Shown piece by piece: positions 35,520-46,342 of a stretch of 64,000 nt of DNA. This DNA comes from Ampullaceana balthica (taxonomy: Eukaryota > Mollusca > Gastropoda > Lymnaeidae), in NCBI GenBank assembly GCA_944989445.1, contig CALYLW010001075.1, forward strand, positions 62,001 through 126,000. The letters run 5' to 3'. The notes beneath the pieces are model-generated. The model saw nothing but the letters and a program-made list of their open reading frames with translations. It had not been told where the DNA came from and ran no database searches. Numbering within the stretch: position 1 is the first letter of the stretch; each line of letters opens with the position of its first letter. Made by a program: the position numbers and the translations under genes.

Positions 35520-35802
35520 TTTAGTTAGTAGGTGGATGGGCGAGTGAGTGAGAGAGTGAGTGAGTGAATGAATGAGTGAAGGTGAGAGTGAGTGAGTCTT
35601 TCTGTCATTCAGTGAGTCTGTGAGTGATTCAATAAATAAATAGATTCAGTGTGAGAATGACTGAGTGCTTTGCTTTTTATTAGTATATTTTAAGTATAGT
35701 CTGTCATTGAATGAGTGAGTGAGTAGGCGGGTGTCCGAGTGAGAGAGTGAGTGAGTGAATTAGTGTCAGTGAGGTTTTTGCCTTTTATTAGTATAGCTTT
35801 AC
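35520..35802 (-). repeat. Two reverse-strand Helitron C heads in GAGT repeats
   Basis: Reverse-strand heads ending near 35690 (TATACTAATAAAAAGCAAAG) and 35797 (TATACTAATAAAAGGCAAAA), each followed by a CACTCACT-type stretch (GAGTGAGT on the plus strand, 35540-35600 and 35710-35760). With the head at 32946, three heads of one family point the same way in 2.9 kb. The I-like LINE sits between them. Confidence 0.7.
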
Positions 35803-36910
35803 TCACGGAAAAAACAGAATCAAATTGTACTCTCAAATATCTGAGATGTAGTGCAACATTTTAAAAGGTGACACAATTTTTTTAGACGTTGTAATTAACA
35901 TATTTATAATGTGACTATTCCGCCTGAAATAAGATGTATACGGAACAATACAAACTTTGAATTGTGAATTTTTTTAATATTCCGTAGTAGATGAAATTAG
36001 TGACAGTGTGTTAAAGACATACTTTAAACTTAATTTTACAGACCTTTGCTTCTCGAATTACTATTACCTGCTATGTTTAATTCTAGCGTGAACCAATCGA
36101 AAATAGTAGCACGTTAAATCTTTATTTAACGACGCTAAAGTTAACTTGGAATTCAATGTACACACATATATATATATATATATATAAATATACATTATTA
36201 ATAGTATTATTAGTTAGTTAGTTATTTTAATTATTTCTTTTTAATTTTACTTTTTTTAAATTCGTTTTTTTTTAAAAATGTATTCATTTATTTTTATTTA
36301 TTTATTTTTTTAGCTTAAAATTCTACATTCGGAGACATTTATACTTTAAATATTTTTATAGTATTATTTTTATTTTTTTTGTAATTTACATTTTAATATA
36401 ATAACTTTTGAATTGATTTTTATTACCTAATTTCAATAAACTTATAAAACATTTGTTAAAAGCGTTCAATTTAAGATTGCCACATGTGTAAACTTAAAAT
36501 ATAAAGGAAAAAGAAACAAGTACCATTCTGTAGCTTGCTTCATCGTTTCTAATTTTATTTTAAATATAATATGTTGTTCCATTTTTTTAACTTTGGAATG
36601 GATTTAACTAATGATAGTGTGTGTGTGTTTTTTTAATTAAAAGCGAATTTAAAATTATTTAAAATTTACTAAAAGGTACTTTAAAAAATCACATACCTTA
36701 ATTTCTTCTGGCAAGAAAATTGCGGACATCGTAATAATATCGGGAAAACCCCTTGATTTACCAGCATTACCTCAGACAAACTTTCATCGGTTGTCCTGAT
36801 TGTCTAGTGCTTGTCTGAACTTTGTTCGCTTGCTTATATATGCTTGACAATGTAACTTTGATATTAACACCACTTAATAAAAGTTTTTACGAATACTTTT
36901 ACTTTATGTC
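35803..36910. other. AT-rich spacer
   Basis: Very AT-rich, with a (TA)n run at 36166-36186 and T-rich runs at 36230-36420. No coding signal or nameable repeat. Confidence 0.5.
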
Positions 36911-37689
36911 CATGGCGTAGCTAGGGGGGGGAAGTGGGGTCGGTCCGCCCCGGGCGGCACTCATTTAGGGGCGGCTTTGCGGGCATTTAAAAAGTACAAC
37001 CAGTTCCGTCAACCGCCCTTTTTTATTTGAAGGGGGAAAACCAAAGTGAAACAAAACTATTCGTAATTTTGAGTCTTAATTACCGGATTCGCACATTTGT
37101 TTGATTACATAGTGCATATTATAACTAACGCAAAACCGTTCAAAAATGTTTAATCGCTCAAAGAATGTATCCATTTGTTTGGAAAACTAAGTGGTATAAG
37201 TCACATATGACGATTTTATAAGAAAACTACCCAAAAACACATCACTGCTGGGACGAATAATGTGTGCTATTAATATCGCCACGACAGTTTTTATGTGGAA
37301 TTTCTACATTCGCAGAATGATGCGCGAACAAGTACCTACAAGGCATGGTGGTTCAAATGTTGTGTTTAATTTGCAAGTGGTAATTTACATTATTGTTTCA
37401 GTTTTCAGTAAATTATTGTAAGGTAAGTTATTAAAATTTAAAGTTAATTTCTTTTTATTGCATTAGAGTAGCACAAATAATTTTTGTTTTTCATTAAAAT
37501 ATGGTAATTCATTAAACATGTTACGCCTATCCAATTAAAGTAATAGTAACGTGTAAATAATTTGAGTTCGTCTATTTTATGGAAAATTATTATGATTTAT
37601 GACAAGAATATGTAAATATTCAAATTTCTCTGTTAATAAACACCACAATAGGCATAATAATTTTGAAATAGACATACTTTAAACTTGCA

Positions 37690-38530
37690 AGCATCTTGGA
37701 AAAATTGACATCTGAAGTAGTAACTAGGAAAACGATATCAGATGCTGGAATTTTACTCAATTCAATGCAATCGTTTTCTATTCTATTTTATCTCAATTTA
37801 TTGGAACTCGTCATTTTTTCAATTAATGCAAAGCCATTGCATGTAACAAAGAGATGTGCTAATGCAAAATGCTGTTATATAAGTTAAACAATTTGTGAAG
37901 AGATGGAGATATTAACTGAACGCCTAGTTAGAAGGTGAAAATAAGTTGAATAGGGAAAATTCAGAAGACGCGGTTCTATCTTTAGAACAAGAAGTACAAC
38001 GAGAAATGTTTTTATCCATGGATGGAATTATAAAATAAAATAAAATAACGCTTTGATGAGTTGCATGTTCTTGCAAGAAAATATTCGTATATAATACCAT
38101 GTAACCTACTAAATTAAGCAATTGAACATCAAATACATTACTTTATTGACATTGACAGTTCAATATGGAAAGTAAAAGGATCCAGGTTTTTATGGCTGTA
38201 CCTACGCTACAAGAAGCATTTTGCTAGAAAAACGGTTGAAAAGGCCCCCTTGATCTATTAAAATTTATTCAACAGTATATATCGGAATATTCTGTACCCA
38301 ACATTATAATTTTTCGAAAAAAAATTTCAACTATTGCCATTAGTATTTGCTAGTTGTGAAAGGAGCTTCTCCAAACTGAAGTTGATAAAATAATTATCTT
38401 TGTTCCGCAATGAGCGATTAAAGTAAACAAAATTTGGCATTACTGTCCATAGAACAAGATACTAAAAATATTTTTATTTTTGATAGCATAATACACGATT
38501 TTTCTATTATGAAAGTTAGGAAAGTAAATG
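37690..38530 (+). pseudogene. hAT transposase remnant (ZMYM1-like) in H1
   Basis: Fragments of an hAT transposase: an ATSEVVTRKTISDAGILL-like block at about 37690-37755 and a NSEDAVLSLEQEVQREMFLS-like block near 37960-38020. The C-terminal dimerisation region at 38340-38420 (SCERSFSKLKLIK, then AMS...RLK) is followed by an FDSIIHDFSIMKVRK-like block (38475-38525). The order matches ZMYM1-like hAT proteins. Frameshifts and stops separate the pieces. H2 holds the same pieces. Confidence 0.7.
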
Positions 38531-38556
38531 TATAACTATTTTTACATACTAATGTA

Positions 38557-38839
38557 GTAGTAGTAGTAAGTTCCCTCTCAGACCATGAATGGCCTATGGG
38601 GCAAGTGAAACTGCGTTCACAAGTTTCAATAGCCACGGCATACGAGGGGATTGTGTGGCTAGCACAATGCCCAGCCGCCTTTACTACCCCAACTGATGTC
38701 GGGTACCCACTAAGAGCTGGGTGGACTCAGGGACGCCCTAGGCACAGGGGAACAAATCCATGCCGTCACATGGATTCGAAATTCGAACACATGACCATCG
38801 GAACGCTAGTCGAGCGCTGCCACTCGACCACCGCGCCCC
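38557..38839 (-). mobile_element. tRNA-derived SINE
   Basis: On the minus strand the element begins GGGGCGCGGTGGTCGAGTGG (A box) and has a B-box-like GTGTTCGAATTTCG about 40 bp on, then a core including GAGTCCACCCAGCTCTTAG. It ends in a (TAC)n tail (GTAGTAGTAG at 38557 on the plus strand). A perfect 12-bp target duplication, CATACTAATGTA, flanks it (38545-38556 and 38840-38851). A SINE of this type is familiar from gastropod genomes. That link is from memory. Confidence 0.88.
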
Positions 38840-38851
38840 CATACTAATGTA

Positions 38852-39014
38852 CAGATGTGTAACTTGGTTTTTGACGCCATTGGCAAAAAATTTTTTTGTC
38901 GCCTTTTATTTAAATAAAAATGAAAAAATTAGAGATTTAGCGTCGCCCTTTTCAACTGGCACAGGCCGTTGCTCTTGGCAACTAAAGCAATGCCAAGCCG
39001 TTGTTACGCCACTG
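38852..39014. mobile_element. hAT MITE, 163 bp
   Basis: Short non-coding element with inverted ends CAGATGTGTAAC and GTTACGCCACTG and a perfect 8-bp target duplication CTAATGTA (38844-38851 and 39015-39022). H2 shows the empty site near 60344 (ACTAATGTATATAATTTC). The SINE later inserted at the same target, so its duplication includes this one. Confidence 0.9.
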
Positions 39015-39061
39015 CTAATGTATTCAATTTCTTTTGTTATAAAAAAAATCATTTATTTATA

Positions 39062-39372
39062 TGTAGCCGTGTGGAGGCTTTAATTGAAGGCACGCCACAA
39101 AGGTGGGACTGAAGCAGTTGTATTTTTATCAGTGTTTATTACAACAATAATGGAACAGCTGTCATTGGCACACTCCCTTCTCTCTAACGCATCAAAATGT
39201 CATTCTTGTTCTACTTCATTTATTCTCTCATACCACCTATTGCATCTCGGTGCGGTGCACATTGTGCAACGCTTTGTGGATGTGCACACTACTACCTTAT
39301 TAACAATCAATCTCTCACACAGACCAGTCACTGAGGCGGACTGCTGAGGTTTAACTCTAGCAGACGGCTACA
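39062..39372. mobile_element. Solo LTR, 311 bp
   Basis: Starts TGTAGCCGTGTGG and ends CAGACGGCTACA, with TG...CA termini and a short inverted repeat TGTAGCCGT/ACGGCTACA. TATA at 39058-39061 and TATC at 39373-39376 form a 4-bp target duplication with one change; H2 retains TATA at the empty site near 60380. More GC-rich than its surroundings. No internal retroelement sequence is attached. The gypsy fragment at 40190 might be related, but nothing shows this. Confidence 0.75.
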
Positions 39373-39679
39373 TATCAATACAAAAAAAAAGAATAATAAT
39401 TGGTAATGTTTTTTGTGGGTGTAAATTTGGAATATGTTTTGTCTAAAAAAAAGGGGGGGGGGCTGTGACATCAGTATCTTTCTTGTGGCCTTTAAAAAAA
39501 GTATATCGTATTTATTTAATATGTATTTATAGGTATATAATCTTATGCTGCCTCTTTTATTAATGCTTACAAAAATATGGAATGCAATGTTAAACATGTT
39601 CCCCACAATCACTTCTTTTAAATTACAATTATTTATTCATTTTTATTATTTTTTTAAAAATCATTATATAATCGACTAA

Positions 39680-40065
39680 CTGGCCGTTTATAAATGAATC
39701 ACGCTATTTTGGCTGTTTTTTCACCTCCCCCCCCTCGTCACACGTCGTCATGAAAAGTAGACCCCTTCTTCAGAAGACGTCACAAAGCTTCGACGCCCCC
39801 TCAATATGAACATGATACAAATTAAATTTTGGCCATTTAAGTATATTTTAGAGTAACGCTGCATTCTAATATCGTAACACGTGTTTTAAATAAAAGTCTT
39901 TAAATAAAGTGTCAGTAATCAAATATTTAAGTGGGAATTTATTTAAAGTTGCGCGTTTTGACGTGACGTCACATTTCTTAAACACCCCCTCCTCGTCACA
40001 CATCGTCACAAAAGTGTGACTCCCTCCCCTCCCCCCTGTTCGTGACGTCATTTATGGACGGCCCC
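39680..40065. mobile_element. TIR MITE with TGACGTCA sites, copy 1
   Basis: Inverted ends: TGGCCGTTTATAAATGA (39681) and TGACGTCATTTATGGACGGC then CCC (40043-40065). Non-coding. Contains TGACGTCA palindromes at about 39963 and 40043. TAA flanks both ends. Copy 2 is at 60694-61063. The superfamily is not clear from the ends alone. Confidence 0.8.
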
Positions 40066-40189
40066 TAATAGGCATGCATAGCATCGAGCTCCTGTCTAAT
40101 TGTGATTTTTTCCTGTGTTGGATTGTTTTGTTAATCTTATTTCTGGATTCCATGAGGAAGAATAACAAGTGTCTTTCGAAAAAAAACAA

Positions 40190-40670
40190 AAAATTATCCA
40201 AGAGTGTAGCATACCCTCCTTGCCACTCTTGTGGTAAAACTAACTACAAAAGGTGTTAATGTTTTTTCAAGAACGCCATATGCAGAAGCTGTTCAAAGAA
40301 AGGACACATTGAAGCTATCTGCAATAGTCAAAAAGCAAGTACTTAAAATAAAGGAGGAAAGATTCACCATATCAAATGGAATGAAGAATCAGATGAAGAT
40401 TCTGACAAAATTTTTGAAATTTACAATATTCACAACATATAACAAACTAATAAATTTTGGGTTTACCCCACCATAAATAATATTAAAGTAAAGATGGAAC
40501 TTGATACAGGCTGCCCGATATATGAAATGACAAAAGCAGACTATCATTCGATTTTAAAAAAGGCACCAGTGACCAGTCCAGTGAGAATGAAGTTGAAAAC
40601 CTACACAGGAGAGTTAATTACTCCTGTAGGAACAACAACAGAAAAAGTGTCCATAAACAACAACACTAAA
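40190..40670 (+). pseudogene. Ty3/gypsy gag-pol fragment: zinc knuckles and protease start
   Basis: Reading in pieces: PPCHSCGKTNYK (40216-40250), then a frameshift and NAICRSCSKKGHIEAIC (about 40273-40322), giving two CCHC-type knuckles as in the K02A2.6-like group. It continues with an aspartic protease onset in KMELDTGCPIYEMTKADY (about 40492-40545), with DTG as the catalytic triad, and LKTYTGELITPVG (about 40591). Nothing of RT follows. No LTR is attached. Confidence 0.8.
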
Positions 40671-42960
40671 ATATTGCAAAAAAATGGATATTGTGCAACA
40701 GTGCACACGATATTTTTTACTTTGCACACGGTCCAACGAAACTTAGAGGAAACATTGGTTACCAGCATGCGGTCGACACTTGAAGTGTTTGTGTATCAGC
40801 TCAGAACAATACAATCTGCTCGTGGCCCAACAATCTCCAGCGTTTTGATGTTCTATCGAGTAAATTGGTCTCAGACTCTATGCATTATCTCAAATCAACA
40901 GCACAAATACGCTTTATACGCTATCTTTTTACATTCACATTATGTAATGATTTGTTTTTTCAAAGATTTTTTGTTCAATTTATTTTAGAGCTATCATACT
41001 CACGTGACTAACATTACAATTTATATATCATTTGTAAAATTTAATTAAAACAATTAAAACAATTGATTACTTACACCTCTATAGAGAAAAACATGTCAAA
41101 ATTGATACCCTCTAAGACCTAGCTCGCTTTTAATAGACATGTTTGTGAGATGAATGTAGCTCATCCAAATCATTTTATGCGTTTAACAGTACTGTTGTAG
41201 TAGGGTTGCAAGACTCAAATACTAAAATTAGAGGATTGCTACATATATTCAATTTTTTCTAATAGTTAGAGCAGTGATTAGTCCAAATGAAAGTTGAATA
41301 ATTAATGGGTATAAGTTGTGTTAATTTTTTTTTAAAATTCATACAAAAGAGTTTGTTCGTAAAACAATTAATGATAACGCGAATAAAATTTAACGTGAAA
41401 GTCCAATAGTTATATATTAAATATATACAATTGTGTTTCTTTAATCAACGGCTACTCTTCAGTAAAGCGTTAATGTTATTTGAGATATGTGTAACTTAAG
41501 GATTCAAGGTTTAAATTGTCTAAAATAATTTTCAAAACTCCCAATATATAAACTTTTAAATCGTTAATAAGCGTACTATTTTTTAAAAATACATTTTGAA
41601 AAGGTAAAAACAATTTTATAAACTACTAGTTTGAAAATATGTCTGAATATATTTCTACGTTTAAAAAGTATGTTTGGGGCTTGAAAAACTTTTAATGTTA
41701 TCCATTCAGCCTTGCATTTCAGTAAAAATAGTATGTACGATTAGCAAATATATGTGTTTATAATACAAGTCTTTTTTAATATAGTGTCACTATGTCATTT
41801 AATTTTATTTTTAAATGTACCTGCCTATATATTTATCTATTTTTGTAAACATTATTTTATTTTAAAATATATTATGCATGTTACCATTATATTTATTTAT
41901 TTTAAAATAAAATTGATATGCTATGTTTTCTTTTACTGTTATTAAACTTCTTCTTTACTTATGTTATTATATCATTTAAGAGTTATTATATTTTAAAATT
42001 AAATTTTTAAAAATGTTTAATTAATAAATGATGCTTAAAAAAGTGCTGGGTTGATTTCGCTTTAATATTTGTATACAGTGCATAATATACATCACTCGTC
42101 TAATCTAATTTCATTCTATTTATAAAAAAGACTCGTTGTTTTCTTACTCCTAAGTGAAGTGTAAACAGGATAATAATATTGGAAATATCGAAACCTTTTG
42201 GTAATAAGATATTGCTGAGCTTTTAATGTGATTTGTATTTTCTAGATCCAATTTAATTATTTATTAATATATACATATATGTGATGTTTGAATCGAACAA
42301 ACACCAACCATAATTAAACAAACTAAATAATTTTTGAAAGGTTTAATTAACATATTAACAATAGCGTAGCTTCAGTGACCAATTAAATATACATCCTTGA
42401 GTTTAATAGCGGAAAAACATGTTCTCATGTGTGAAATACATTTTTTTTTAAAATTGATCCCAGCATAAAATAAAACTTATGTTGTCCTTTAAAAATTCGT
42501 ATTTTTTAATTATTTATAAAAAAAATATATTTGTTAATAACATATGTGATGTTACATATTACATTTTTACTTTTATTTTTTCACGGAATACCGTGGAATA
42601 TTTCCGGGTAAACATTTGTATTGAATCGTATTAGTCTACATTATATTGTTTAATTAATGAACTTTTTCTACTTGTAACACAGAGAGTCTCGTTTTGACAT
42701 TTTATCATGGACGTCTATGCCTAAATCAGAGTCAGTAAATTAAGTGTATTGGTATGGCACATTATATTTCGCGAGTAACGGCTTTGTATTCAAAACATTG
42801 AAATATTTAGGTTTTTCTGTTCAAGACAACTTTTATAATATTTCTTGACTGTTTTCACAAATACGGTAGGAGTTATACCCATTTGTATCTTTGAAAACGA
42901 TTGATATACCTTGGCTTATTACTAAAATTGAAAATATCTTTGGCCCTTACATCTAACTAA
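40671..42960. other. AT-rich stretch without recognised genes
   Basis: The first 320 bp continue an open frame from the gypsy fragment but show no further protease or RT signature. A CACACGGTCCAACGAAACTT string near 40725 resembles the transposon edge at 16436-16465. The rest is AT-rich, with no repeat that I can name. Confidence 0.4.
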
Positions 42961-42964
42961 ATAT

Positions 42965-43660
42965 CCTACATGTCGAATGGAGTCTGCAGCTCTATGCAAA
43001 GGCTCTTATTATGCCTGTTCGGGAAACTCTCATAGTAGCTTTTCCCCCAACCCCCTAAGGGACCAAAAATATAGGGACCCCACCCTCCGAACGGTCCCGT
43101 CTGAGGCACAAGCAACAAGGTCGAAAATGCCTTTTACGAGTATAGACCTCACAAATGAGGTGTTGATTTTCCCTTATTTGTCTCGCTACAATCTCGGCCA
43201 CATTCCGGCTTAGCAAACGAGTCTACGTTGGATCATCAAAGTAATCAACAAGAAGGTGTCACCCTTTTGGAAACTTTTCTCAGAACTGAGGTCGGCTTAG
43301 TACTTCGCTAATCCATACTGGAACTCTTTGCCCTAAACAGTACCACTTACTAATAGCGAATGAGTGGGGTGCCATGGTAACTTAGGATAACCCTAGATTC
43401 AGCGGGTAATTTGGTTTTCATCATCGACATATGATCTAATACTCTGTCTAAGTTCCATACAGCGACTGTAATCATATGTGACTTACTAACACCAAACTAC
43501 ACTTCGGCGTTGCCCACCAGTTTTTTTCAGTTTCAGGTCGCGGCCACCCACACAAACCTACTCGTGTTCCGAGGCACGTAGAGGACAACCCTTCTCAGAA
43601 CGCATTGACTCAATTAAAGGACAAATGAAATCTATAAATAAACTGTTGTCATCTTCAATC
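42965..43660. other. GC-richer island of unknown origin
   Basis: About 700 bp clearly less AT-rich than the several kb either side, with sharp edges. It holds GGGACCCCACCCTCC, GGTCCCGTCTGAGGC and GGTCGCGGCCACCCAC strings. Stops occur in all frames; the longest frame is 78 codons and matches no family that I recognise. Near the right end, TATAAATAAAC resembles a promoter or polyadenylation signal of an LTR, so a decayed solo LTR is one possibility. I could not find paired ends or a duplication. Confidence 0.4.
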
Positions 43661-44550
43661 AGAGTTTTTGATTCAACGCATTGCATAGTCGTAGATGTAG
43701 GTTATCAATAAATATATCTTATCTTTGTGTAACCTTCGGGGTAGTAGTTTTACCATTAATACCTAAACTGTAACATTTACTATGTAGCAATAAAATTGAC
43801 AATCAATATTACTTGCAATATGTTCACTAATAAAATATTTGACATTTACAGCATGGTATTTGTTTTTTAAATTCATAAACAGTATCTGTTTTTAACCTTC
43901 CAATTCCTTTGCTTGTTGAATCAAACTTAGCAAATCTCACTGACTCACTGGTAACGATATAGTTAAATATTCAGTCTCTAAAGACGGTCATTTTAGGTAT
44001 TAAATTTTCTTTCATTATTTTAAACATACTCTCTATCAATAAGGAAGCTTATTGCATGCTCTAACAATCAGATGTGAATCATGTCCAGTGTTGTTGAAAT
44101 GAAACTCTTCAATTGTTTGTTTCCACAGTTAAAGAATTTGCAACTGAAAAAGAAAATTAAAGTGGGATTTAGACTTCACTCTCTTTAGACAATACATAAA
44201 TGAATTTTTAAAAACAATTTTTAATTTTAAAAAAATGTATATGCTTAGTACATATTTTCCTAGTTTAATTTATTTTTGAATTCGAGGGAAATTACATATA
44301 GAGTATCTATTAAAATTTCATATTAAAATGAATTTTTTTATATTCTGATATTAAATTTTAAAAAAATGAATATTAAGGAAAGGACCAATTAAATAATTAT
44401 TATATATTTAAGTTTAAAATATTTTTATTTTTCTGGAAAAATCAAAGTATTATAATAATAATACTCGAAATTAATTTATTTCGAAATGTTTACTAAAAGT
44501 ATATAAAATTGTCATAAAAACATAAGCATTCTTTACGCAACGTCAAACAC
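43661..44550. other. AT-rich spacer
   Basis: No coding or repeat signal that I can name. Confidence 0.4.
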
Positions 44551-44748
44551 ATGCGCATTGTTTATCGTCCCGTCTTTAATCTGGGCCGAACAATTTTTCC
44601 TGATGAAACCAGAAAAATACAAACACTATCAAAGTTAAGCCGCAAAATTAACAACAAAGGCAAGACTAGACTTAAAACATGGATACGTGCTAAACGCACA
44701 AATCAACTGTATGAAAAAGGATTTGTTATAAATGAGATCCTAGTATAA
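44551..44748 (+). CDS. Small basic open frame, doubtful
   Basis: 65 codons, rich in K and R (segments DETRKIQTLSKLSRK and KGKTRLKTWIRAKRTNQLYE), with better base balance than the surrounding AT-rich DNA. No family recognised. No splice or promoter evidence was seen. It could be a fragment of a transposase or RT, or chance. Length and composition are the only reasons to list it. Confidence 0.2.
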   Translation: MRIVYRPVFNLGRTIFPDETRKIQTLSKLSRKINNKGKTRLKTWIRAKRTNQLYEKGFVINEILV

Positions 44749-45995
44749 GAGGTTCTTAATTTCGATAAAAATTTTATTAGAATGTTCTTAGAAAATGGCT
44801 TTGGTTTTCAAAAACTTTTTAATACTTTTTTTTAATTATTTTATTAAAATTGTGACATAACTTTCATTTTCACTTTTTTCAAATGTATACAAAAGGTAAA
44901 CACCTGCAATAATTAAAATTAATAAGTAAAAAAAATAATGTAAATAATTTACGCTTAACCAATAAGAATATTTTAAATTACAAACTTATTTTAATAGTTT
45001 TCAGTTATACTATTAAAACGATGTCTTCTATATCTTCTAGGAAATTATGACAAAACTCAAAAATGACGGAAGTTTTCAAAGTAAATGCATTTCAGCTGAA
45101 ATCTATTTATTTTGAAAAAAAATACACATCATAATTAAAAATAATGTAATGCAGAACTTTCATTTGTTTTATTTTTTTTTATTTTATTCATTTATTTTCT
45201 TAATGAACAATTTTATGCGGGACGTTTGAAAAGAGTTATTTTTGGTGCATTAATTTGGTGCGCTGCTTTCTAATTCTAAAATTAGTAGCACTATAAAAAA
45301 AAACATCGACCCAACAGCATTACATCCAGACAGACAACGGGAATTATGTATATTGATAATCATGAATTTGTTAGGATGTTTTTTTCTTATTGTCTATAAC
45401 TTCAATATTGAAGATTACGTAGATGTAACAAAAACCTATAAATATCTTTCAAATGTAAAGGGAATTCCGATATTTTTAGTAATGGATATTGTTCCTGTAT
45501 TTTAAGGTGAACCGGTATGATTCAATAAATATCAGACTAATGACTTGACAATAAACATTTTACGTAAACATATTTAAATCTTCACTTTATGACTTGGCAA
45601 TAAACTTTTACATTAAACGAAGTTCGACCTTTACCTAACTTTCGTTATCGCACAAATATGTTCTCTAGTAATTCTGAATCTGTAGTATATTTAGTATTCA
45701 CACATTTGTCAGGCTTTAAGTCTTATTAACACACACACACACACACACACACAATAACATGCATAGACACACATCTATCTACATACACGGACACACATAC
45801 TCAATACAATTAATGCACACATACATACATGTACAACCTACGGCTAGCTAATAAAGCAGTTAAATCATTTCCGATTGTGATGCTTGCATAGGATCCTACA
45901 AATCAAGTGGCAGGTTAAATCACAAATGAAGGGGCACTCAGAAGAAGTCTTTCGTTTAGTAAACACTTGATATTTAGTGAGAGACGCCTGCGGTG
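44749..45995. other. AT-rich spacer with (CA)n
   Basis: A (CA)n run lies at 45730-45752, and an ACACA/ACATAC-rich zone extends to 45835. Otherwise AT-rich and unassigned. Confidence 0.5.
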
Positions 45996-46252
45996 GTTTG
46001 ATGAGGTCCTTAGGATTGGCTCGGAGTGAATTCCAAGAGCCCTGCTTCATGGATAGCTGGCAACAGTTCTTATAAAAAGAGATCAACCTTGCCTGCACTT
46101 AAAGGACGTCTACTAGAAAGACTGGCTCGCATCGACCATAAAACGTGGAAGGACATTGCTTGGAGCACATCCTATTTCGGTGAAAGGTACACACTTGGTA
46201 CTAGGGCACTCAAGCTAACAGTGAAGTAAGAAGAGCCAGAAGAAAGGCGGTG
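45996..46252 (+). pseudogene. LINE C-terminal fragment, left part
   Basis: Reads GRLLERLARIDHKTWKDIAW (46107-46165) and then an ALKLTVK segment before a stop. This is kin to the fragment at 30230-30545 (IDHKTWETIA). The 3' continuation lies beyond the gypsy element at 51166-51225, where GCAATCATCC and TGAGGACTGATTGATGC match the related copy. The gypsy element therefore inserted into this LINE. Confidence 0.8.
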
Positions 46253-46342
46253 TGTGAGAGACGCGTTGTTGTATTTAAATTGTATGAGCAATAAATGACT
46301 TGACTTAGTATGAAACACGTGGTTTGTGAGGTGAACTGTAAG

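Larger units (their letters stand above)
36911..40065 (+). mobile_element. hAT transposon H1, right end lost, heavily nested
   Basis: Left terminus CATGGCGTAGCTAGGGGGGG at 36911 is typical of hAT elements (CAGTGGCGTAGCTAGG class). The body aligns by eye with H2 (58607-61121) over most of its length. Its insertions relative to H2 are a SINE (38557-38839), a MITE (38852-39014) and a solo LTR (39062-39372). The MITE at 39680-40065 is present in both copies. The right terminus seen in H2 is missing here. Confidence 0.75.

Noticed and set aside
36911..39014. Treating 36911-39014 as one complete hAT element because both edges look like hAT ends
   Set aside because: The right edge belongs to a separate 163-bp MITE with its own perfect CTAATGTA duplication, and H2 shows the larger element continuing beyond it.
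42965..43660. Possible rRNA/ITS remnant, because of short strings like ATTCAGCGGGTAA and GTCGATGATGAA on the reverse strand
   Set aside because: The matches are only 10-13 bases and in the wrong order and spacing for 5.8S and 28S. No longer conserved block follows.
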